In this document: positions 23,546-34,132 of the stretch, in pieces
Numbering within the stretch: the stretch's first letter is position 1
Layout of the letters: each line of letters begins with the position of its first letter
Assembly: GCA_963921825.1 (NCBI GenBank)
Contig: OY997592.1
Span: forward strand, 28,685,730-28,749,729
Source: Erodium maritimum
Taxonomy: Eukaryota; Streptophyta; Magnoliopsida; Geraniales; Geraniaceae
Direction of reading: 5' to 3'
Length of the DNA: 64,000 bases
Notes under the pieces: generated by a model
Seen by the model: the letters and a program-made list of their open reading frames with translations, nothing else
The model's database searches: none
Told to the model about the DNA's origin: nothing
Translations under genes and position numbers: made by a program

Positions 23546-23559
23546 GGGTATTTATACCC
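23546..23559 (-). promoter_or_regulatory. Candidate TATA box of family X copy B
   Basis: Read on the minus strand the site is GGGTATAAATACCC, an imperfect palindrome with TATAAATA. It is followed leftward by a CT-rich leader with TTAGGGTTGAAACCC-like sequence. This is the usual arrangement of a plant LTR promoter and leader. It is inferred from sequence only. Confidence 0.45.
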
Positions 23560-23717
23560 AGGCCTGGACCGGGTCACCAAACTGGGCTGGGTCGCTAGTC
23601 GGGTCTGGCCCAGCCCGTTCCAGTTTTTTTTTTTTTTCTCCAGACTTTTCGAACCGCTTCCCAATCCCGTCAATTAAAACCCGTAAAAAGACAATTAAAT
23701 TTTTCAGGACTTTACAC

Positions 23718-24100
23718 TGGATGATCTGAAGAAGGGCAGTAGGACTGCGCCTTCATCAGGAAACCTAGATGATCTAAGGAAGGGCGGTGGGACCATGCCT
23801 TCATCTGGTATTAACTATATTGAGCTACATCTCTCTACTTCCAAAAATTCATAGGTATTAGATAGCAGTACTGAATCGCACACATGCACTAACGTATAGT
23901 GGCTTAAAGTAGGAGAGGTTTGGAAAGCACGAAGTGGACCTCAGAGTTGTGACAACTACTGTAGGATCCATGAGTCTTGCTTTGCAAAGACGCCTGGTTT
24001 TGTGCTACATAATGTATATTGCATACCTACTTTTAGTAGGAAAATTATATTCGTGTCCATGTTAGACAAGGAAGGATATAATTTTTATTTTCAATATTCT
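23718..24100 (+). pseudogene. Copia gag tail and protease remnant (copy 2)
   Basis: Continuation after copy B: two more copies of the GATCTGAAGAAGGGC / CTGCGCCTTCATC unit. Together with the unit at about 20125 they make a triplication of a ~45-bp gag-tail segment that is single in copy 1. A protease-like SHTCTN region and the start of the GAG-pre-integrase domain follow in broken frames. Confidence 0.65.
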
Positions 24101-24110
24101 ATGCAATGAT

Positions 24111-24779
24111 ATGTTTTATGTTAGTGCCAACATGGTTGGAGGATTGTACATATTAGATATGAGTAACAATGCCTCAAGCTCTATTTATAACGTTAATGCC
24201 AAGATGTCTAAATCCGATGATTTAAACCGAAACTCTTATAAGGCATTGTCATTAGGGTCGTATAAACAAAAACGCATATCAGCACTTCGGAAGTGCGGAC
24301 TTTTAAGTCCGTCCGAATTTCATTCGATTGATAGGTGCGAGGCTTGTTTGATGGAAAAAATGACTAAAGCGCCTTTCATCGGTTGCGGTGAAAGGACGGG
24401 TGAGTTATTGGGGCTAATACACTCGGGTGTGTGTAGACCAATAAGTTCGCTTGTCAGGATGGGTTTTAGCTACTTTATAACATTTACTATTGATGACAGT
24501 AAATATGGTTATGTCTATTCGATGAGACATAAGTCTGAAACTTTTGATAATTTCAAAGAGTTCAAGACTGAAGTAGAAAACCGGCTCGAGAAAAGTATTA
24601 AGAACACTTCGATTGGATCGAGGTGGAAAATACTTAAACACAGAGGTTTTAGATCATCAGGTGGAGAGCGGGATTTTTTCATAATGGACTCCTCTCGGAA
24701 CACCGCAGTTGAATGTTTTGTCCGAGCGGAGAAATCAGACTTTATTGGATATGGTCCGATCCATGATCAGTTGGACTGA
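24111..24779 (+). pseudogene. Copia integrase pseudogene (copy 2)
   Basis: The 222-codon open frame has CEACLMEKM, HSGVCRPISS, DDSKYGYVYSM and FKEFKTEVENR, the integrase order. The His pair of the zinc domain is lost (LSLGSYKQKR where copy 1 has YHLGHINKKR) and the first catalytic Asp is Gly (HSGVC). A frameshift near 24600 destroys the RGGKY region. The protein would be inactive. Confidence 0.8.
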
Positions 24780-24839
24780 TATCCCAATCTCTTTCTGGAG
24801 TTATGCTCTAGAGACGACTGCATTCATAGTGAATCGGGG

Positions 24840-25189
24840 TCCGACGAAGGCTGTGGAAGGGACACCATTTTAGAAATGGCATGGGAAGATACCCGCTTTG
24901 TCCTTCCTAAAGATTTGTGGTTGCGAGGCTTATGTGAAACATATGGTTTCGACTAAGCTCGAACCAAGATCTAAGATATGCACCTTCGTGTGGTATCCCA
25001 AAGCAACAAGGGGATACTACTTCTACAAACCCAGTGAGAACATGGTGTTTGTCGCTTGGGGTGGGGTCTTTATGGAAAAAGAGTTTTGTTTCCAAAGACG
25101 TTATTGGAAGGACTGTGCATCTCGAAGAAATTCAGGATGGTACAGATCCGTCTAAACCAATTGACAACCCAGTAGAAAGGGAGCCAAAG
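24840..25189 (+). pseudogene. Copia integrase C-terminus (copy 2)
   Basis: The open frame 24898-25155 reads CGCEAYVKHMVSTKLEPRS, then ATRGYYFYKPSENMVFVAW, the conserved segment after the integrase core. It is interrupted at 25190 by a solo LTR. The uninterrupted version is at 37365-37660 in copy 3. Confidence 0.75.
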
Positions 25190-26876
25190 TGTTAGTCTTA
25201 GTGCCCATAGTTCAATCCTAAATGTCCAAATGTATATATCATCGTTAGCAATAAAATTAAAGCGGCTCTATATTACTTATGTGTTGGAGTAATATATCGA
25301 TGTGTGCTCTGATCTATGCCCACCATGCGAATAGAACCATAGATCGAGATAGATCACACTCGATGGGTCCCTAGTCAACAAAGCTTCACTAGAAGCGACT
25401 AGTATGAAAGATGGCTCTTTATGGCTTACGTTCTGTTAGTCATTGGAATGGGATTCCGGAGTCTGATCATAGATATCATGTGGGACATGATATTGGACGA
25501 CCCGCCCTGAATATGTGCCATAGATTAAGTCATGAACATATTCAGTGTCGTAGCTTGTCATGTATCCTTAGACCAAGGAGTCTTTGTGATCGCTATGTAG
25601 TCAACAACTGAGTTTGACTTGAGCCTAACGTTGTCCGTAACAGGGCTTCCATAACGGCCAGGATTGGCTTGGGGACGGGCTACATGAGTGACACGAAAGG
25701 CGGCTAAGGGATTTATCCCTCATACTGAGGTATGGGAAAGATATCGGTTCTCGGCCGCTTGATCGAGAGTGACTGAAAGAATAGCATGGCCATGCACATG
25801 ATACTGGGTATCATATCTTTAGTCATCTCACATATCAAGGAACGGTGATTGAGAATAATAAGGATGACGGCTCTATGCCTTATCTCAATCAGGATATCGG
25901 AGATAAAAGGATAATGACAGGGATGACGGAAAGGTTAGAATCGACAGGGTCGATTCGTTATGCAGTGTCAGGCAATACTAAAGTCTCGTTAGTTGCCACT
26001 TAAATAGGATCAAGTAAAATGGGATTTTACGTTGATCTATTGACATGCATAAACCTAAGGGTCACACCGGAGGATGAAACTCATTGACACATTTATGGAG
26101 AATGGGCAAAAGGGAGTTGTCTCGGGACATGACCAAAACTGGGTTTTGGGTCATGTGCTCGTACGTGAATAGGACTTTACGGATCGAGACAAGGCTTGGA
26201 GTCTTGGTATTGATCGCGTCGGATAATGTTGGACATTTCCGGTATGGAAGGCTTGGAGGCGATGAGCGAATCACGGGACCTCGTTAGAAATGGCCACGGG
26301 CCATGTTCCAAGAGGCCCATGAAAGGCCCATGCAACCAAGGCCCATGGAACTAATTAATCAAGTCTTGATTAATTAGTACTAAGTAAGCAAGACAAGGAT
26401 TAAGGTGTTGGTGATTCACCACCTAACCCAATCTTGTCTTGCCATACTTGTCCTATTTACACCTTACTTGACACCATACTTGTCCCATGCCTTTAGTTGG
26501 ACAAGTATGGGTTTTGTTATGTTTAAGTCATCTTTTTTCAACATAACAAACACAAGACAAGAATAGGAAACACATTTTCTCTCCCTCTTCCATGGCCATT
26601 TCGGGTTTGGCTAGTTTCCACCTCCATTTTTGTGTTCTTGAGTCCTCAAAGAGAAGAACTACGTGGCTTTGATTCCCATGTGGATACGTAGGCGTCTTGG
26701 AGACTCAAGCCAATCATTCGTTAACCGGTGTTCTTGTTTTGGTAAGAACTAGTGCTGAATTTTTCTCTTGTGAATCCATTCTTTGTTAGTTGTTTCATGG
26801 TTTTAATCGTCTCTTGGTTTTCATTGATTTTCCGCTGCGAGTTGGTTCATCTCCAACCCTACCTCGAGACCCAACA
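25190..26876 (+). mobile_element. Copia solo LTR, plus orientation, 1687 bp
   Basis: It begins TGTTAGTCTTAGTGCCC and ends GAGACCCAACA, with a perfect 5-bp duplication CAAAG (25185-25189 and 26877-26881) inside copia copy 2. The empty site is visible at 37648-37656. No primer-binding site follows. An open frame at 26790-27308 reads from the LTR into the element and is a junction artefact. Confidence 0.92.
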
Positions 26877-26881
26877 CAAAG

Positions 26882-27392
26882 ATGGTCGTATAGTAAGAAC
26901 CAGTTCCTGTTACGATTTCGGAAGGTCCAAGGCGATCTGAAAGGATCAGGCGTCAACCTCCAAGATATGGTATCCGGAGGTGACAATGAAGTCATGGTGG
27001 ATCACGATGATCCAGCCACCTTTCAGGAAGTCGTGGATGGGCCCGACTGCGAGTTATGGCTGGGAGCCATGAGGGAGGAAATGCAATCCATGTCGGACTA
27101 CCGAGTTTGGGAACTGGTTGATCCCATCAATGGTGTGAGGACCATCGGATGCAAATGGATCTTCAAGGAGAAGATGGACATGGACGGCAACCCTTTGACC
27201 TACAAAGCTCGACTGGTGGTGAAAGGTTATAGGAAGATCCAATGGATTGACTATGAGGAAACCTTCTCCCTAGTATTTATGGTCAAAATCGATCCAAATT
27301 CTTCTTGACATAACTGCGTATCATAATTACGAGATATGGCAAGTAGATGTCAAAACCGCTTTCCTAAATGGAAATTTGACTGAATACGTTTG
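26882..27392 (+). pseudogene. Copia reverse transcriptase, 5' part (copy 2)
   Basis: An open stretch reads ELWLGAMREEMQSMSDYRVW, then GCKWIFKEKMDMDGNPLTYK and ARLVVKGYRKIQWIDYEETF. A one-base shift near 27290 moves the frame before QVDVKTAFLNGNLTEYVC. It is split from its 3' part by the minus-strand solo LTR at 27393. Confidence 0.8.
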
Positions 27393-29077
27393 TGTTAGGT
27401 CTCGAGGTATGGTTGGAGATTAACCAACTCGCAGCGGAAAATCAATGAAAACCAAGAGACGATTAAACCATGAAACAACTAACAAAGAATGGATTCACAA
27501 GAGAAAAATTCAGCACTATTTCTTACCAAAACAAGAAGACCGATTAGCGAATGATTGGCTTGAGTCTCCAAGATGCCTACGTATCCACATAGGAATCAAA
27601 GCCACGTAGTTCTTCTCTTTGAGGACTCAAGAACACAAAAATGGAGGTGGAAACTTGCCAAACCCGAAATTGCAAGGGAAGGGGGAGATAAGTTGTGTTT
27701 CCTATTCTTGTCTTGTGTTTGTTATGTTGAAAAAAGATGACTTAAACATAATAAACCCATATTTGTCCAACTAAAGGCATGGGACAAGCATGGTGTCAAG
27801 TAAGGTGTAAATAGGACAAGTATGGCAAGACAAGATTGGGTTAGGTGGTGAATCACCAACACCTTAATCCTTGTCTTGCTTACTTAGTACTAATTAATCA
27901 AGACTTGATTAATTAGTTCCATGGGCCTTGGTTGCATGGGCCTTTCATGGGCCTCTTGGAACATGGCCCGTGGCCATTTCTAACGAGGTCCCGTGATTCG
28001 CTCATCGCCTCCAAGCCTTCCATACCGGAAATGTCCAACATTATCCGACGCGATCAATACCAAGACTCCAAGCCTTGTCTCGATCCGTAAAGTCCTATTC
28101 ACGTACGAGCACATGACCCAAAACCCAGTTTTGGTCATGTCCCGAGACAACTCCCTTTTGCCCATTCTCCATAAATGTGTCAATGAGTTTCATCCTCTGG
28201 TGTGACCCTTAGGTTTATGCATGTCAATAGATCAACGTAAAATCCCATTTTACTTGATCATATTTAAATGGAAACTAACGAGACTTTAGTATTGCCTACC
28301 ACTGCATAACGAATCGACCTTGTCGATTCTAACCTTTCCGTCATCCTTGTCATTATACTTTTATCTCCGATATCCTGATTGAGATAAGGCATAGAGTCGT
28401 AATCCTCATTATTCTCAATCACCGTTCCTTGATATGTGAGATGACTGAAGATATGATACCCAGTATCATGTGCATGGCCATGCTATTCTTTCAGTCACTC
28501 TCGATCAATCGGCCGAGAACCGATATATTTCCCCTACCTCATTATGAGGGATAAATCCCTTAGCCGCCTTTCGTGTCACTCATGTAGCCCGTCCCCAAGC
28601 CAATCCTGGCCGTTATGGAAGCCTTGTTACGGACAACGTTAGGCTCAGGTCAAACTCAGTTGTTGACTACATAGCGATCACAAAGACTCCTTGGTCTAAG
28701 GATACACGACAAGCTACGACACTGAATATGTTCATGACTTAATCTATGGCACATATTCAGGGTGGGTCGTCCAATATCATGTCCCACATGATATCTATGA
28801 TCAGACTCTGGAATCCCATTCCGATGACTAACAGAACGTACGCCATAAAGAGCCATATTTCATACTAGTCGCTTTTAGTGAAGCTTTGTTGACTAGGGAC
28901 CCATCGAGTGTGATCTATCTCGATCTATGGTTCTATTCGCATGGTGGGCATAGATCAGAGCACACATCGATATATTACTTCAACACATAAGTAATATAAA
29001 GCCGCTTTAAGTTTATTACTAACGATGATATATACATTTGGACATTTAGGATTGAGCTACGGGTACTAAGACTAACA
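27393..29077 (-). mobile_element. Copia solo LTR, minus orientation, 1685 bp
   Basis: It begins TGTTAGGTCTCGAGG and ends TACTAAGACTAACA, the inverted LTR. A perfect 5-bp duplication GTTTG (27388-27392 and 29078-29082) lies inside reverse transcriptase; the uninterrupted target is at 38163-38170. It has the opposite orientation to the solo LTR 0.5 kb upstream, so the two form a large inverted repeat around the RT fragment. Confidence 0.92.
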
Positions 29078-29082
29078 GTTTG

Positions 29083-30186
29083 TATGTCTCGGCCCAAAGT
29101 TTTTGACGATCCAAAGAATAAGGGAAAGATTTATAAGTTGTTGAAATCCATTTATGGATTGAAACGAACATCTCCGAGTTGGATCCTTCGTTTTGATGAA
29201 TCTGTAATTGGATTTGGCTTAATCAAGAACGAGGATGAATCTTGTGTTTATAAGAAGGCTAGTGGGAGCAAGATTACCTTTCTGGTTCTCATTGAAAACG
29301 ACATCCCAACCTTGCACAAGACTAAAGCTTGGTTAAGGAAGTGTTTTCAATAAAGGACTTAGGCGATGCTTCTTATATCTAAAGGATTAAGATATGTAGA
29401 GATCGCACCAAGAGGGTCTTGGATTTAAGTCAAGGAATCTATGTGAACAAGGCATTGAGTAGGTTCTCAATGCTGGATTCAAAGAAATGAATCTTACCCA
29501 CTAGTCATGGCATTCATCTCAGCAAGACTCAATGTCATAAGACACCTGATGAGCTCAAAATGATGATGTGAATTCCATGCATATGGGGGCAGGATTGATC
29601 ATATATTTCATGACATGTACGAGACCGGACGTCTCATAAGCCTTATGTTGTACCAGTAGACATCAGTCTAACCCGGGGGAAAGATGATGCTGAACTAGTC
29701 GTCGAAGGATGAGTAGATGCTAGTTTTCCAAGACAAATCCAGATGACTTTAGAAGTTAGTCAGGATATGTGTTTACGCTGAATGACGGAGCTTTAGCTGT
29801 GAGAGCATAAAGAAAGATACCATTACCGAATCTAAGACAGAGGCCAAGTACATGGATGTTGTAGAGGCAGCTAAGGAGGCTATGTGAATTTGGAAATTCA
29901 TGGCAGGGTTGGGTGTAATTAAAAACCCATCCAGCCCAGTGAATCCATTTTGCGATAACACAAGGGCCATTGCGCAAGATAAAATCCCAGATCGCATAAC
30001 AAATCCAAACATGTATTGCGGCGTATCCACCTCATCAGAGAAATACTGAACTGAGGTGAAGTGAAGATAACCTATATTGCAACAGATGATAACATAGCCA
30101 ACCCTTTGACTAAGGCAGTGTCGTTGCCTAAACATGTTAGACAGGTAAAGTCGATGGGGACATATTGGAGTTTAGATTGGAACTAG
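29083..30186 (+). pseudogene. Copia reverse transcriptase 3' part and RNase H (copy 2)
   Basis: 29084-29353 reads FDDPKNKGKIYKLLKSIYGL, SWILRFDES and VLIENDI, the last at the place of YVDD. Then come LGDASYI.GIK, a SRHQSNPGE/DDAELVVEG junction lacking the normal linker, and broken RNase H with NKSKHVLRR-like and DDNIANPLTKAVSLPKHVR motifs in changing frames. It resembles copy 3 closely. Confidence 0.8.
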
Positions 30187-30200
30187 GGAAAATGGGAGAT
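30187..30200 (+). promoter_or_regulatory. Polypurine tract of copia copy 2
   Basis: GGAAAATGGGAGA, followed by T and then the LTR start TGTTAG at 30201. A purine run directly before the 3' LTR primes plus-strand synthesis. Copy 3 has a weaker version (CAAGTGAAGGAT) at 39272-39284. Confidence 0.7.
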
Positions 30201-30258
30201 TGTTAGTCTTAGTGCCCGTAGTTCAATCCTAAATGTCCAAATGTATATATCATCGTTC
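30201..30258 (+). mobile_element. 3' LTR fragment of copia copy 2 (58 bp)
   Basis: It matches the first 58 bp of the LTR (TGTTAGTCTTAGTGCCC through CATCGTTC) and then stops at the join with the minus-strand gag fragment. The LTR at 31345 starts again from its first base, so the two are not halves of one interrupted LTR. Confidence 0.85.
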
Positions 30259-30769
30259 ATGTCCATCCCTTCGTTGACAATGGCGGCGGAAAGGTCCTCG
30301 TAAACATGGACTTGATCCATGATCGACCGGTTGTCAACCATTTGGAACGCAAGCCACTTGCTTACGACATACTTCTTGTTCCCAGTGTCGTAAGCCCCGT
30401 ACTTCTTCTCCAAAGTCTCCCTAATGAATTTGGCAGACTTATGACCAGCAAGAAGATTAAAAAGGGTATTGGACATAGAGTCCAAAAGTTGGCAGCGGGC
30501 AATTTTATTATCCTTAGCATACTTCTTAAGTTTGGCCTCATTGTCCCTAACAATGGAGGCAACTAAGGGAGTTGTACTAGAAGTTATAGGCACAGAGGGA
30601 TCTTCAAGCACACATAATCAATTTCGTTTTGTTCAAAGAAAATCATCAGTTTTTGAGACCAACGACGGTAGTTGGTACCGTCGAGAGGTTCAACACGAGG
30701 GAAATTACGAGCAGCAACAGCAGAAGCCGAATTAAGATTTGCATGCATATTCGAGTTCATGTTCATCAT
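30259..30769 (-). pseudogene. Copia gag pseudogene (minus element)
   Basis: ATG at 30769 opens 61 codons with NFPRVEPLDGTNYRRWSQKL and MIFFEQNEIDYV, the N-terminal gag domain of copia (DUF4219-like). A frameshift near 30590 leads into DNEAKLKKYAKDNKIAR, KSAKFIRETLEKKYG and VVSKWLAFQMVD, the UBN2-type gag core. The sequence is truncated by the join at 30259 before any zinc knuckle. Confidence 0.85.
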
Positions 30770-31344
30770 TAAAACAATTCACGAAATATTAAGTGAATAA
30801 TAATAAAGAAATTTGCTTTCAAATTGTTGGAATAATTTGCATAAACTGTTTTAAAGGGTTTCAGAACAAAACAAACGAACAGAGAAATAAGCAAGCAATC
30901 AAAAATAAAAGGAACGACAAACCCGGTTGAAGAGCAGATCAAATAACACAGCTGAGACGTGGCACGGAGGTCCACTGACTTGAAAGCAAATTTTCCGGCG
31001 TGACCGAGGTGGCGATCAGCAGCGGTTGCTCCCCAAGGACCACTCAGTTCTACCCGGCAGCGCGCCCACTCGCTCTACCAGATGTAGAAGAAGCAGAACG
31101 ATAACCAGAACAAGGGTGCAAAAACATTTGGGTAAAGTGACTAAAAAGTAAAGTGTAAGCTCTGGAAATTCGTTGAAAACGATGATACAAAATGAGCCAA
31201 AGCCAGCTCTATTTATAGGCTCAACAGAAGTAGGGGTAAAGGAGTAAAACACCAAAAAACGTTTCAGCAGAATAAATACAAAAAACGTTTCAGCACCTTA
31301 AGATCCTCAAATGAAACATATTTTCGTTTGAGAATAATTAACCC

Positions 31345-33029
31345 TGTTAGTCTTGGTGTCTGTAGTTCAATCATAATTGTCCAAATGTATATATCATCGT
31401 TCGCAATAAAATTAAAGCGGCTTCATATTACTTATGTGTTGGAGTAATATATCGATGTGTGCTCTGATCTATGCCCACCATGCGAATAGAACCATAGATC
31501 GAGATAGATCACACTCGATGGGTCCCTAGTCAATAAAGCTTCACTAAAAGCGACTAGTATGAAAGATGGCTCTTTATGGCTTACGTTCTGTTAGTCATTG
31601 GAATGCGATTCCAGAGTCTGGTCATGGATATCATATGGGACATGATATTGGACGACCCGACATGAATATGTGCCATAGATTAAGTCATGAACATATTCAT
31701 TGTCGTAGCTTGTCATGTATCCTTAGACCAAGGAGTCTTTGTGATCGCTATGCAGTAAACAACTAAGTTTGACCTGAGCCTAACGTTTTCCGTAACAGGG
31801 CTTCCATAACGGCCAAGATTGGCTTGGGATGGACTACATGAGTGACACTAAAGACGACTAAGGGATTTATCCCTCATACTACGGTGTGGGAAAGATATCG
31901 GTTCTCGGCCGCTAGATCGAGAGTGACTGAAAGAATAGCATGGCCATGCACATGATATTGGGTATCATATATTCAGTCATATCACATATCAAGGAACAGT
32001 GATTGAGAATAAAAAGGATGACGGCTCTATGCCTTATCTCAATCAGGATATCGGAGATAAAAGGATAATGACAGGGACGACGGAAAGGTTTGAATCGACA
32101 AGGCCGATTCGTTATGCAGTGTCAGGCAATACTAAAGTCTCGTTAGTTTCCACTTAAATAGGATCAAGTAAAATGGGATTTTACGTTGATCTATTGACAT
32201 GCATAAACCTAAGGGTCACACCGGAGGGTTAAACTCATTGACACATTTATGGAGAATGACCAAAAGAGAGTTGTCTCGGGACATGACCAAAACTAGGTTT
32301 TGGGTCATGTGCCCGTAAGTGAATATGACTTTACGAATCAAGACAAGGCTTGGAGTCTTGGGATTGATCGCGTCGGATAATGTTGGACATTATCGGTATG
32401 GAAGGCTTGGAGGCGATGAGCGAATGACGAGACCTCATTGGAAATGGCCACGAGCCATGTTCCAAGAGGCCCATGAAAGCCCATGCAACCAAGGCCCATG
32501 TAACTAATTAATCAAGTCTTGATTAATTAGTACTAAGTAAGCAAGACAAGGATTAAGGTGTTGGTGATTCATCACCTAACTCAATCTTGTCTAGCCATAC
32601 TTTGTCCTATTTACACCTTACTTGTCACCATACTTGTCCTATGCGTTTAGTTGGACAAGTATGGGGCTTGTTATGTTTAAGTCATCTTTTCTCAACATAA
32701 CAAACACAAGACAAGAATAGGAAACATAACTTCTCCCTCCTCTTCATGGCAATTTCGGGTTTGGCTAGTTCCCACCTTTATTTTTGTGTTCTTGAGTCCT
32801 CAAAGAGAAGAACTACGTGTTTTTGATTCCCATGTGGATACGTAGGCGTCTTGGAGACTCAAGCCAATCATTTGTTACCCGGTGTTCTTGTTTTGGTAAG
32901 AAATAGTGCTTAATTTTTCTCTTGTGAATCCATTCTTTGTTAGTTGTTTCATGGTTTAATCGTCTCTTGGTTTTCATTGATTTTCCGTTGCGAGTTGATT
33001 TATCTCCAACCCTACCACAAGACCCAATA
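31345..33029 (+). repeat. 5' LTR of copia copy 3
   Basis: 1685 bp starting TGTTAGTCTTGG and ending GACCCAATA (terminal CAACA changed to CAATA). It differs from the 3' LTR at many sites already in the first 60 bases, so the insertion is not recent. Confidence 0.88.
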
Positions 33030-33030
33030 G

Positions 33031-33042
33031 TGGTATCAAATC
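33031..33042 (+). promoter_or_regulatory. Primer-binding site of copia copy 3
   Basis: TGGTATCAAATC directly follows the 5' LTR. It is the initiator-Met-tRNA site with one change from TGGTATCAGATC in copy 2. Confidence 0.8.
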
Positions 33043-34132
33043 CCTGCTACCTTCAAGATTCACAAGACGGTGTTGAAAGTTTCGGTTTATGCATGTTAAT
33101 TTGCCAACTTGTTTGATAACATGTTATAAATTCTTGTTTTTGGATTTAATGCATGTAAAATGAATTTTTGAAAATTATTTCAAATCTGGAAATTTTGAAA
33201 AAAATTTGATTTTTCGGGTCTCGGGAGCGGGACTCTCGGGGAGCCGAAACCAGGCCCGAACGGGGCTCCGTTGGACGGAGCTAGGCCAAGCATGACCATT
33301 GGATGGTTGATATGCCAAGGCTAATCCGTTTTGTTAGTAATGACGAGTTTGGAACCGTCATGACGAACTCGAAGATCAAATGTTCAAAAGTTTCATTTTT
33401 GAACGGTTTCGATAAACCGAGCATCAAAAAATTTCGAAACTTGGCTATTAAATAAAACCTGAAAATCACATGATTGTTTGATAACACAATGTGTGATGTG
33501 ATGTTGGCATGTCGCACATTATAACCCCGAGCTCGTTTTAATAATTTATCGCTTTTCACGGTCTGCGAGCCGTTAGAGTTAGCGTGTAATTATTTTTTCA
33601 AGGTGTGGTCGTCGAACCACTTATTTGTAATATTTATTTATTCCCGACCTGCGAGTCTTGTATTAAATTGTAATATTTTTCTCAAGACGAAGAAAGGGCG
33701 AAAAGGTCATTTGGTTGCTTTTCGGGTGTTGGCATCGGCTTGGAGTCGATGGAGCTCAAGGAGCTAGTGGGAGTTAGTTTAGGGGGCTATTATGTGCACA
33801 TTTATCGCTTTATGCTTGGTTTAGTTTATGCATGATTAATTCTATGTGTTTTAGAATTGCATGCTTTAACTTTATTTACCGAGCATATCACCTCACATGC
33901 AAAGATAAAATTAGAATTTTAATCCTAGTTTGTGAGCCCTTAGAACCGTCATTGCATTGGATATAGTTGACGAGTTCAAAGGAAGAATTACATTGGATGT
34001 AATTTGAGGCATCATTGCATTTGGAATGTAGTTGATGTGCACATCGCATCTAGGATGTGCCAAATTTTTGAACACAACCGGACAAGTGAAAATGGGTCAT
34101 GTCCAATACCTCCCAATCATCAACATCTTACT

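Larger units (their letters stand above)
20170..23717. mobile_element. Family X element copy B, 3548 bp
   Basis: It begins TGTCACGCCCC and ends GGACTTTACA, flanked by a perfect 5-bp duplication CTGGA (20165-20169 and 23718-23722), and lies inside copia gag. It has minisatellites at the left, a GC-rich gene-like block (22840-23520) and no polyprotein. On the minus strand a TATA-like box (23549-23556) precedes a CT-rich leader, so transcription may run leftward. The long overlapping frames at 22829-23527 on both strands are Arg/Gly/Ser-rich composition products. A solo LTR or non-autonomous LTR element is most likely. Confidence 0.8.
12119..30258 (+). mobile_element. Ty1/copia element copy 2, heavily nested
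   Basis: LTR 12119-13737, primer-binding site 13739, leader, gag (19754), protease, integrase (24111-24779), reverse transcriptase, RNase H, polypurine tract (30187-30200) and the first 58 bp of the 3' LTR (30201-30258). Insertions: LINE tail 13804-14780, foldback element 15520-16648, solo LTR 17000-19367, family X copy B 20170-23717, solo LTR 25190-26876 (+) and solo LTR 27393-29077 (-). Without these the element is about 6.6 kb. The 3' LTR is cut off at 30258 next to a minus-strand gag fragment, so its own target duplication cannot be tested. Confidence 0.85.

Noticed and set aside
26790..27308. 172-codon open frame
   Set aside because: Starts in a solo LTR and runs into copia reverse transcriptase; only the second part is a real gene remnant.
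28656..28856. Recurring 66-codon frame (MALYG.RSVSHWNGIPESDH) seen in almost every copia LTR
   Set aside because: Repeated in LTRs on both strands because the LTR is repeated; non-coding LTR sequence, although the frame stays open in several copies.
30201..31400. Idea that one LTR was simply interrupted by the minus-strand gag element
   Set aside because: The LTR at 31345 starts again from its first base and has its own AACCC duplication, so 30201-30258 is a separate LTR fragment.
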